DNA of 64,000 bases from Nyssa sinensis (taxonomy: Eukaryota > Streptophyta > Magnoliopsida > Cornales > Nyssaceae): positions 35,870,597-35,934,596 of the forward strand of contig CM018038.1 of NCBI GenBank assembly GCA_008638375.1, in the 5' to 3' direction. The notes beneath the pieces were generated by a model. It did not search any database, had not been told where the DNA came from, and was given only the letters and a program-made list of their open reading frames with translations. Position numbers and translations under genes: made by a program. Numbering within the stretch: position 1 is the first letter of the stretch; each line of letters opens with the position of its first letter. Positions 11,015 to 23,000 of the stretch are shown here, piece by piece.

Positions 11015-14000
11015 ATTGCAATGGGGAGGCAAGATTCTGTGTATGTTCTCTAATATACATGTTCTGTACATATTTTCAAATATATATATATATACATATA
11101 GTATATATTGAAATTGGGATGGATTGAGAGTTTATTGGTTGTTTGATATTTGTATGATTGAGTGATTTGATCTTTTTTTTCTCCACCCATTTGAGAAATT
11201 CTCTTCTTGGTATAAACATAGGAAGAAAAAGCATAGAGATGTTTATAGGTGTTGTTGATTTAGAGTGATAGAGGAAAAAATGCACAGTCGCCATGGTAAT
11301 CCACCCGTGAACACCTCAGAAGAAAGGAAGAGGTTTGTGGGTGTTGTTGATTTAGAGAGACAGTGACAATAATGAGGCTATATTTGTCATTTTAAAGTAT
11401 TATTTTTAGGGCAATATAGTCTTTCTATTAGTTATAAGGGTAAAATAGGCATTTATATTAAATTAGTACGATGACGTCAACCATTACCGTTTAGCCACTG
11501 ACGGCAAGAGAGAGGGGGGGGGGATTGTAACAAACACTAGAAACATAAGGGGTGCAGTGTAATTTCAGAAACAAAAGGGGTGCTATTTGCAATTGTTAGA
11601 AATCTCAGTGGAAGTTAGTATAATTTACCCTTATTTTAATTAATATGCTCATAATGATCATTTGCAATTGTTAGAAATCTCAGGGAGGTCAGAATAATTT
11701 ACCCTTATTTTAATTAATATGCTCATAATGATTACATGATTTAAGATCTTAAATATTCAACACGGGAATATTTTTCAATAGTAAAGCATCTTGATTAACA
11801 AGAATATTATAAATCTGAGTTCCTAATTAATTAACATTTGATTTGATTAATTAAAAAGTAATATAAATTTTTCTACACTTTTGATAGACACTTATTATCA
11901 CTTATTTTTATATCGCACTAGGAACTTTGGAACAATTTAGTAAGTGTGATAATTGGTTCCAAAAACACCTCACACCTCTCCATACATTTTTCGTCAGTGA
12001 CATTAATGGGAGGAAATTAGGGTTTGAATTTTTTTTTTTGATATGTCAAAAATACCCTTGATCATTGTGTAGTGACTATTATACCCATTGTATTTGAGAT
12101 GAAATGACTTCACTGTCCATTTCCTTGTGATGCAAAATAACAATTTTACCCTTTATTTGACAAACCCATTTCTGAAATCCTGTGTGTATCTGTGTTACAT
12201 CTAATGTAACTTTACCTTCATTTGAATGTCATTTAAGAAGAAAGAGATGGTGGGTGAGAGAGACAAACGTTTGAGAGGGAAGAAGTTGAGAAGGCCCACT
12301 GGTTAGTGAGTTTAAGAAACACATTTATGGGTTCAGCAGTGCGTGTTTATAACACAGAACGGAAACGTGAAAAGGATGGATATGACAATGGAGGCTACTT
12401 ATAAAATTTTCCGTTGTGTAAAATTTTCTTCGGCAAAGGTTTGCATTTCCCAAGACGTGATCACTTGAGAGTTGAATCTTATATAGTCATGGATTGGGCT
12501 GGTTTTATTATTGATTGGAGAGCTACATTTGGTTATTGCACCTTTTTAGGAGGAAATTTGGTGACATAGCACAACAAAAGGCAATCAATTATAGCATGAT
12601 CTAGTGTAGAGGCAGAAGTCAGGGCCAAGGTACATGGAGTTTGTGAGTTGCTAGGGGTGAAGATATTGTTAGAGGAGCTCAATTTTGATTGCAAGGAGGC
12701 CATAAGATTATACACTGTTAACAGGACAACTATCAATATTGCCCATAATTCAGTCCATCATGATCAAACTTAGTATACTGAAGTTGATAGGCATTTTGTT
12801 AAAGAGAAATTGGATGCTGGTATCACAGGTACTCCTTGTGTGAAGACAGATGCCAACTTGTAGACATTTGGACAAAGGGAGTCGCAAATCAAGTATTTCA
12901 TAATAAAAAACAAGCTGGACATGGGTGATATCTTTGCACCAACTTGAGGGGGAGTGTTGGATGTAAAATTAAGTTTTAGATGTCTTATTTTCTTATTTTT
13001 GTATTGGAGGTACTTGCGTCTTTTTATCGGAAGTAGTATAAATAGGAGAAGAGTTTAAAGTTGATACGGCTGATCCGTAAACATGTAAATTTACAACACC
13101 TAATAAATAGTGACACAATTGTGTTTTTTTATTGAAAAGTTGCACTCAATTCACGCCAAGTTTTTAAGCGCAATTCAACAATTGTTGTCGAAAAAACTTC
13201 CTAATCAACAAGTTAGCCCTCCATATATCAACAATTTTAGAATTCTTAAACAAAAAGAAGTAATCCAAACACCAATAACAATTTAACTTCACTTTAAATT
13301 CTTTTTCTTTAGGACTAACTATTTGATTTCACGTTTTTTTTCTTTCTTTTTCTTTAATTTTTATATTTTTTTCATATTTCTTTTGCACACTTTTTTTTAC
13401 TTCACTTTAAATTCTTTTTCTTTAGGACTAACTAGATTTCACTTTTTCTTCTTTTTTTTTTTTTTCAATTTTTATATATTTTTCTCTTTTTTTTTGCACA
13501 CGTTTTTTTCTTTAGGATTCAAAAACATATCTTAATAGATTGGACTTAGATAGACGAAATAGAATTGTGCAAATCAAACCGAAAAATTAGAAGAAAGAGC
13601 CCTCAAAGAATGATGCCAACAGCTACAACTGTAAAAATAACAAAAAAACCACCTAACACAATAACAATATAATTAATTGAAAGAATACTTGCTCTATTTT
13701 TTCTAATAAATGAAAGAATACTTGCACTATTAAATTATATATATAAATATTTAATTTAGTGGTTAATTTGACCATAATAATATTTTTTAATTGTTTTTAA
13801 TAATATTATGAACAAAATTTCAAACCTAGTAGATGTTAATGGAAATATTGTAGCCAGATATAATAAATAGCAAATAAACTCTTTTCTAAATCAAATAAAA
13901 CAATAAAAAATGATAAATCACATATCAAATACATCATACAATTACATGTACTTTATCATGATCAATTTTTTAGTATATATCGTACTGTAAAGACAATTTT

Positions 14001-17000
14001 CATAGCTTCATTGTTATAATAATTACAAATAAGAAATTAAATATAGTAAATAGTAATGAAGAAATTTTAGTCAAACATATCTAGATATTTGAAAATATTT
14101 TTGAATAACTGCAAAAAATGAAAACATGAGAAGCATTTACTGTAATAATATAATAACTTTAAATTCATATAAAACAAACTTCACACACCATAAAAAATAA
14201 ATAAAATCACATTAGCATATCACTTTGATATGACATTATTAATAAAGAGTTGATTGATAATGCAAAAGTATAGATGAGTAGGTTTTTTGATGCAGGAGCG
14301 TAATGGGGAAATTAAAAGTCTATCTAGTTAGTATTTATTTTCTGGTAGTAGTATTTGAGGACCTTTTTGACTTTCTATGTCTTATTAATGTGTGTTGACT
14401 GTTTTGGAAGCGTAGCTTGCTTTGGAAAGACTTAAAGTACTAAGTGTGAGGGGGGTAAACGAAGAGTCATCTATTGTAGTCTTTATAAATATCTATTGGA
14501 ATGAAATCAGAAGTTAGTTTTTGGTGATTATAAAATAGTTCTCTGCAAGTTTTGTTCTTGCTTGGAATGAGTGAGTCCTCCTAGAATCAAGCGTGTGGCG
14601 TGGTCGTGCGAGTGTCTTCCGCGATTAGCAACGTTGAGTGACGTCCGTTGCCCCTGGTGAGTGACATTTCGGGACTATCCCTTTCCCTTGGTTGAGACCT
14701 TTCGGCTCCAGCCATCCCTGCAGGTTTTGGCCTACATCATTTTCTTTAAGAGTTGATTGCCTTTGTGGCTGTGTGTGTGTATATATATTCCAAATCATGG
14801 ATTAACATATTAATTTGATATGACAATATTAAACTACAAACCATAAGGAAATGGTGAATTCCAAGTTAAAAAGTCAAAATTAATTATTAAAGTATCCAAG
14901 TATTGAGCCAAATTCTTAAAAAATCAACAAATATTTTTTTTGCAAATTTATTTCAATTTAATTTTGGTTGGAATAATTTGTTTAAGCAACTAACACGAAC
15001 TAACATCACTCTACTGCATGTTAATTATTCCATTTTTTCATTTTGGTTGGGACCCAATGTACATCCCTTGATTTGCTCTGAGTCTCTGACTCTTCTTGCA
15101 CTAAAACATATATATTTTAATTAATATATATTTTGTGATTCATCTGACAACCATCCTTGACTGTAGAAATCCATCAAGGCAATTGATCCCAACGATAGTG
15201 GTACATCCAAAAGCATTATATCATGATAATAGGTTTATTGTATTACAATGAAGAAAACTGCTCAATTAGAAGTTACTTCTTGTTTCTCAAAATTAAATTT
15301 ATTTTTCAATTATTGTTAATCACCTAAAAAATACACAAAAATGATAAGAAAATGTTTAGAAGACCAAGAAATTATATAACAAACAAATAAAAAATACTAA
15401 AAATATTATATAAGAGAGAAATAGAAAATACCTGTAGGTTTGATAGTTTAAAAACCTGTACATCCAACATATGGATAGTAGTGCAATGATCTCTAACACA
15501 TAATTAGATAGTAAGAATGTTGACAAGAAACTAAGGCAACTCCTATCAAATAAGAAATTAATTCATGAAGACTTAGCATGATTCAAAGTGCTTTTAGTTC
15601 AAGATAGTACCGGGTGTCAGAGTTCTTAGAAGAAAATGGGAGAAGAGAGTTTTCATCTTTTTATTTATCTAATGTCCAACAATAACTATTTGACTTTACC
15701 TTGAATTCTTTTTCTTACAGGACTCAATAACAACTTCAGTTTTTCTTCTTTCTTTTTCTTTAATTTTTATATTTATGTTTAATAATTTTTTGTTTTCCAC
15801 ATGTTTTTCAAGACTCCTAAAACTCATCTTACTTAGATTGATTAAGATGGACGGAAAAGAACTGTACAAACTAAAAAATTAGGAGAAAGAACCCTACAAG
15901 AAAAATAATTGTACCAAGACAATAAATAGAAAAAATTCCAACAATTTTAGAATCCTAAAACAAAAAGAACTAATCCTGAACTTCACTTTAAATTCTTTTT
16001 CTTTTAGTATTCTTAACTATTTGATTTCACTTTTTCTTCTTTCTTCTTCAAATTTTTTTATTTTCTTTCTAATTTTTTGTTTTGCACACTTTTTTTAAGG
16101 ATCTGAAAACTTAACTTAATTAAATTGATTTAGATGGACAGAAAAGAATTATGCAAACTAAAAAATTAGGAGAAAGACCCTACAAAAAAAAAAAAGAATT
16201 ATGCCAAAAAATACCAGAGAAAATAAATAAAGTGTGACAGATTTGGGTCTTCAAGAAAGGGCTAGGTGCCTTTTTACTTGTATAAAAAGAATTGAATATA
16301 TATATAATTTTTTCCGGATAAACAATGGGATTTGGATTTCAAAAATAACCAAAAAAAAAAAACTGGGGAAAGAAACAGGGTTTATTAGAGGGTATTTTTG
16401 TCAAATTAAAAAGTGTAAAACAAAAACAACTTGTACTTTTATATATAGTATATTCCAACAATTTTAGTATCCTAAAACAAAAAGAACTAATCTTGAACTT
16501 CACTTTAAATTCTTTTTCTTTTAGTTCTCTAACTATTTGATTTCACTTTTTCTTCTCTCTTCTTCTTCAATTTTTTTTTCTAATTTTTTGTTTTGCACAT
16601 GTTCTTTTAAGGATCTGAAAACTTATCTTAATTAAATTGATTTAGATGGACATAAAAGAATTATGCAAACTAAAAAATTAGGAGAAAGAACCCTAGAAAA
16701 AGAAAGAATTATGCCAAAAAATACCAAGAGAAAATAAATAAAGTGTGACAGATTTGGGTCTTCAAGGAAGGGCTAGGTGCCTTTTTAATTGTATAAAAAG
16801 AATTGAATGTATATATATATTTTTCTAGATAAACAATGGGATTTGGATTTCAAAAATAACCAAAAAAAAAAACTGGGGAAATAAACAGGGTTTATTAGAG
16901 GGTATTTTTGTCAAATTAAAAAGTGTAAAACAAAAACAATTCGTACTTTTATATGTAGTATAGATATAGATATAGATATAGATATATAGATATAGATATA

Positions 17001-20000
17001 GATATAGATATATAGATATAGATATAGATATAGAATATAGATAAGAGAATACAAGTGAAAGAACATGATTTTGACTCTCTTCTTTCCAGCAATATCTCTT
17101 TCCTTTCTCTCTTCTTCTTCTCCTCTTTTCTTCTGAGTTCTTGATCTACAAACAATTCAACTCTCTTACCCCTTTATTGGAAAAACCTGCCTTTGTCGCA
17201 CCTCCAGTCCAGCCTGCATCCCCCATTTCCCATCGACACTTTCAAACAGTCTTACTGTGTCCTCTTCAAAGCCATTGAATGTGATACCCAAAAAAGAACT
17301 GATGCCACAATTTTACACAACACCCACCCTGGGGCTTCTTGTCACTTGAAATCAAAGCTGTTATCGTTAGGGTTGAAGATATCCTCCCTTCTCTCACTTG
17401 GGTCAAAGAGAGCTAGAGCTATACATTCCCATGGAGACAGCGATGAAGCCCCAGTCCCTCGCACTCTGGTCAAGTACTCGTCTTGATAACCACTCACCAT
17501 TCCCTGATCAACTGAAACCATGGCTAATGATCCATGTTCCCAACTTTCCTCTGCAAAATCATACACTGAATCAGATACCCTGCAAACGTCCTCCCCTTAT
17601 CCTGCATCCCCTAGATCACATGGACATGCTTCTATACTTTAATGCCTCCCATTGACACTCAGCTCAAAACTGTCCTCAACCCCTTCCATCATCGACTGGT
17701 AACTAGAAGACCCCAGAAACCACGTACGGTGATGTCTCTACCTACCTCCGTCAGAAGACATACCTGGAAATTGGTGAAGAGTGAAATCCCATTCAAGAAT
17801 GTGGGATCTCCTTCCCCTTGATCTGCATCGCACTGGGAGACATCCTGGGCCTTGATCAGCTTTAAACTCTCCTCAACTCTATTTTTCCCTTTATAGCACA
17901 CATCAGAATGAAGACCCACTCAGGCCTCCCCCTATCTGGTCCAAGATCAATGGGTCCTATGCCTTATACCTACCTCCAATAGTAGCACCCCCAATTTGCC
18001 CCTACCTACCTGGACCATTAACCTGCAGCAGCCCATTTGTTAATGGTTTTAGGAAGTCAACATCTAGAATCTTCCTACTCACCATGCCAGGGTCACACGA
18101 ATGGCCACCCCTGACACCAATACCCTCAACTAAGCCCATCTGAAATGCTGGCGATTTGCTGTTGCTTTATCCACCTCCACAGAACCACCACACCTATTGC
18201 CAATTGCTCAGAAGACCTCATCATCCCAAAAATGAATTGGAAGACCTATCAACTTAATCCACACCGATCGACAGGGAGCCCCAATGCCCCATATTGAAGC
18301 AGCCTATTGACAGAGCCCAGCGATCCAAAAGGATTTGTTCACAGCCAACCACCTTCGCTCAAGATTATTTTTGCCCTCCTCCAGAGATTGGAACTAAAAA
18401 GAAAAAGAGCTCCATTGAGATTCACCACTTTTACGCTCGTTAGAACTCCCTACTTCTGATTCGCTTCAGTTTTGTTTTCTATCTCCATTGCTGCAGGCAC
18501 AGGTGAGCTGAAATTTCCAGTTCGTCCCTCCAGAGCTGCTTGTAGGAATTCAACCTCAGCCTTACATGAGACGCGGTCCACCACTATCTCCCACCATCCC
18601 TCCTTAGTCATCACCACTGGCCAATCTAATGACACAAATTCTTGAACAGTTACTTCTATTGTGTCTTTTCTTGGTTGGACTTATGAGAATCCCTCCTCAT
18701 CTGTGACATGTTCAAAATTTTAATTTCCCTTTTTATGTTATTTGTGCATTAAAAAAAATTAATACAGCTACAGATTAACCCCACACACAGAGTTACATTT
18801 TATATTCTAGACGGGCATATATAAAGTGTCTCAAGCCTTTTTTTCATTTCATTTTTCTTGTGGTGGTCTCAAGCCTAGGTCAATTTATGACATGGGACAA
18901 CACCAATGCATATAGTCATAAATGTTACAATAGTTAGGATCTATTAGCATGTTAGTCCTATGTAAATTAGCACATCATTAAAGGTAGTAAAGTCTTTTCG
19001 TTATCTTTTGTTTAGCCCTACTATAAAAGGGCTCTTTTCTTTTCTGTGTAATGTAAGCTTCTGGTCTTCACCATTCTACTAATAAGATATTCTTTTCTTC
19101 TCTTTCACTTCTAATTCTATGATCAAAGTTCAAAGTTTTCATGGTATCAGAGCAGATTGAGATCCAAAGTTGATTAAGAACACTGTAGAAGCCATGGAAG
19201 CCACAATAAAGCACAATGACAATGCTGATATCATTGTCTGTACGACTAACGTCAACATTGTTAGATCACCAGTTGCTCTAAAAGCTTAAGCTGTTAGAGA
19301 ATGGGCTAACAATAAATATCAAGTTCTTAACACTCCCCTTGACTTGTGACCCTGGACTCGCACGTGAAGAGACAAAGAAAACATAGACAAATGCAAAGGA
19401 GAAGAGAGTGCAAATGCAAATGGGGAATAAATGCAAATAGAGAGACTTGAACCCATGATAGATACCATAATAGATCACCAGTTGCTCTAAAAGCTTAAAC
19501 TGTTAGAGAATGGGCCAACAATGTATATCAAGCTCTTAACAAACATAACGTCATCAAATTAGGGCGAAATCTACATGGTTTTGATCGGAATTTCATGGGG
19601 GGTCATCTGGTAATTTTTCATAATTTTTTGAGATGGTTTGTTAGTGTTTGAATTTTTGAATTTTTGGAACAAGGGGCTAAAATTTGTGATATGCAATTTC
19701 TGAGCCATTTCTTGGTTTTAATGCTTCGATTCGCTTCTAAGTGGTGCGTCTTGGGCTGCTTTGCGTTCGATTGAGTTGCCCATCGTTGCTTGGTTTGATT
19801 TTGGACAAGTTTTGTGGGATTGAAGTGGTCGGCTGTGTGTCTAGTGCTACAAACAACTTGGGTTTTGGTTTGAATCTTTGAGTCGTTGTAGTTTTTGGCT
19901 TGTGGTTGTCTTCTAGTTGCATTGGGTGTAATTTGCTGCATTTTTTTGTGGTCTGTTTAGTGCATTGGGCTTGTGTGATATACAAATTTGTGGGTATGGC

Positions 20001-23000
20001 AAGTAGAAATTTAGATTCTCTTTAGGCTATTAGTATAAAGCTGGCAAGATATAATAATGCCTATTGGGCATATGTAATGAGAAATTTTTTGTTGGGAAAG
20101 AATATGTGGGGTTACATTAGTGGAGTTGTGAAAGCCCCAACTAATTCTAAGGTAGAGAATTATGCTGAGTTATTGAACAATTGGGATGTTAATAATGCAA
20201 AAATTATTATGTGGATTAATAACTCTATTGATCAAGCCATTGGTATACATTTGGCTAAGTTTAACAAAGCTAAAGAGATTTGGGATTATTTGTCCAAATT
20301 ATTTGTTCAGTCTAATTTCGCTAAGAGATATCAATTGGAGCATGAGATTTGGGCTGCTTGCTAAGGGGATTGGAGTATTTAGGAGTTTTACTTAATTATG
20401 ACTAGGTTTTGGGATCAGTTAGCTCTCATTAGGTGCAGGGCTGAGCACTCATGAGTTATCGTACATATAGAGAAGAGCAGAGGTTGGTTCAATTTTTGAT
20501 AGCTCTTCTTGGTTCTATTCTTCATCACGGTCCACTTCCCTCGCTTGACTTTATGGTTAATGAGATTTTAATTGGAGACGTGCAATGTAAAACTAATGGA
20601 AAATGGTCTTCTTCCTTTACCTACACAAACTGTACTTGTAGCTCCACCCAAATCACAAACTAGCTCACATAATAAGCAACAATCAGAGTTGGTTCTGATG
20701 GGTGTAGCTTTTTGTCGTGAAAAGGGACGCTAGAAGGCAAAATGTCCTAAGTTAGTGAATACGCAAGTTCGTGGGTCATTACAACGCTTTTTTAGAGGTA
20801 GGGATTGTCATACTTCAGTGATTGCACCACTAGTGGATGAGTTCTCTCCACATCAGCTCCCGCACTATCCTTGATAGCTGAGTAATTGCAGAAGCTTCTC
20901 TCCACTCATTAACCTAATGCTATTTCAATTTCTCCCTTCGTGGGTTCCTTTCCTTCTAGATCTTCAGGTATATCTCGGACCACTTAGGTCTTTGACTCAG
21001 GTGCTACACATGACTAGTGATCCATCTTTGTTTACTTTTACCTTTTCTCCTCCTTCTGTCTTTGTTCTTGCTACCAATGGCACTCCTTGTCTTTGGCATG
21101 GTATTGGTTCTATTGTTTCTTCGCACTTATCCCTTTCTGATGTCTATTTATATACCTCAATTCACTTTGAATTTAATTTCTGTTAGTCAACTTTTTGATT
21201 CTGGTATAAAGTTCATTTTTTACTTTTGGTTGTGTTGTGAAGGATCCTAAGTAGCTGATTGAGATAGGTTGTAGGAAGGGAGGACTGTATGTGTTATAAG
21301 AGTTGCTGTGTTTTAGATATGGCTGCTTTCTCAGATGATTTGTCTTCCTTTCATTTGAGTTCTAACTTCTAAGTTATCTTTCTTTTATTTGTGGCAATCT
21401 CTTCTTGGCTACATTTGTAGTTCTCGTTTATAGTTTTTAGTTTCGGCTGATAGATTAGGCAATTTGCATTGTCATGATATTTCTGATTATAGTGGATGTA
21501 AACTGGCTAAGTTTATTGCCTTACTGTTTTAATAAAAGCTCCACTATTTCCTTTGCTTCTTTTGATGTTATTCAGTTTTGATGTTTGGCGTCCTGCTTCT
21601 ATCCTTACCAAAAGAGGTTCCCAATATTATGTTTCTTTTATTGATGACTATACTTGTTATTGTTGGGTTTATCTTATGAAATGTCAGTTTGAGTTTTTTT
21701 TTTTCTTCTATTTTCACTGCTTTTCGTTCAATGATACTTACTCAATATTCTACTATTGTTAAATGCTTTAGGTGTGATCTAGGTGGGGAATAGTCCTCTA
21801 TTGCCTTTTTAGACTTGTTGACGGTACTATTTAATAGTCCGCTTGTGTAGACACTCCTGGACAGAATGGTGTGTCTGAGCACAAGCATCATCATTGTTAC
21901 TTCTGGTGTTTATTCTTTTGAAAATTTGTGTGGTAAGTCTCCTGACTACTTTTTGCGTGTGTTTGGTTGTACTTGTTTTGTTTTTCCTTCTCAAAATATC
22001 TGTACTAAACTTTCTCCTCGTTTAACAATGTGTGTTTTTCTTGGTTATTGTGAGGGACAGAAAGGGTATCGTTGCTATGATCCTATTGTTAACAAACTCT
22101 ACGTCTCTCGCTATGTGGTTTTATCAAGTCCGATCTCATTTATCTGGATCCCTTTTCTGATGATATTTTCGCCTGACTCATATGTTAAAGACATGACTGT
22201 GTTTGATGTCCCTTTTTTCTTCTGACTCTTTGGTTGTTCATCCTCCTACTCTTCACACTTATGCTTGCAAGAACATAATTATTTCTTCTGTAGATTTAGC
22301 TCCTCTGTTATCCTCTTATGTTCCTCAATCAGGTTCTGACAACGTGAATTCATCTTCTTTTTGCTATCCTAAGCGTATTTGTAAGTGTCTTAATCAATTT
22401 GTTTTCTCTAACTCTTGTTATTCTACTAATTTTTGTTCTTTTCCTACTTCTGTTCAGTGCTCTTTCTGAGCCTGTCTCCTATAAGGAGGTTAGTTTTTTT
22501 ATCTTGTTTGGTAACAGGCTATCGATGAAGAGTTTTCTGCTTTACATAAGATAGGTACTTGGGAGTTGGTGTCCTTGCCTTTTAGTAAACGTGCAGTTAG
22601 TTGTAAGTGCATGTACAAGATCAAAACCCGGTTTGATGGTTCTATTGAGCAGTACAATGGCGCGATTGGTGGCAAAGGAATACACACAAGAGTATGACAT
22701 TGACTACAAGAAGACTTTTTTTCCTATTGCCAAGATGACCACAATTTGTACAGTTATAGTAGTAGCAGCAATTCACTAATAGAATCTTTCCCAAATGGAT
22801 GTCAAGAATGCTTTTCTAAATGGGGACTTGACATGAAGCAGTCTTCATGGTTCCTCCTCCGGGTCTTCCTCATCACTACGGAGAGGTGTGTAAACTCAAA
22901 AAGACATTGTATGGTCTCAAATAAGCTCCTAGGGCTTGGTTTGAGAAGTACTCAATAGTCATTTGTGACATCAGATTTTCGTGCTAGTGACCACGACTCT

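Larger units (their letters stand above)
9354..11630 (+). mobile_element. Pack-MULE-like element with captured DnaJ fragment
   Basis: The left end GGATAAATTACACTGATC and the right end, reading GGGTAAATTATACTAAC on the other strand, are inverted repeats that stay similar for about 100 bp. Both contain a stretch resembling GACAATTGCAGATGGCACCC. A perfect 9-bp duplication, TTATTTTAA, flanks it at 9345-9353 and 11631-11639, the size expected for Mutator-like elements. There is no transposase. The interior carries a DnaJ-like gene fragment (9674-10849) split by a hAT-like insert, plus (TA)n and (GT)n repeats at 10971-11014. It sits in the sense orientation of the QTRT2 intron by position of the captured gene. 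Confidence 0.85.

Noticed and set aside
8444..12000. A complete LTR retrotransposon surrounding the MULE
   Set aside because: I could not find a second LTR, primer site or coding domains, so only a low-confidence LTR-like call was kept for the left part.
16949..17155. Tyr/Ile/Ser-repeat peptide on the - strand
   Set aside because: It is simply the translation of the TAGATA microsatellite.
17193..17655. Overlapping frames on both strands as host genes
   Set aside because: They are short, lack family resemblance, and are side effects of the higher GC content there.
20077..20364. 95-codon frame as a small host protein
   Set aside because: It matches UBN2-type Copia gag and is placed correctly between LTR and integrase.
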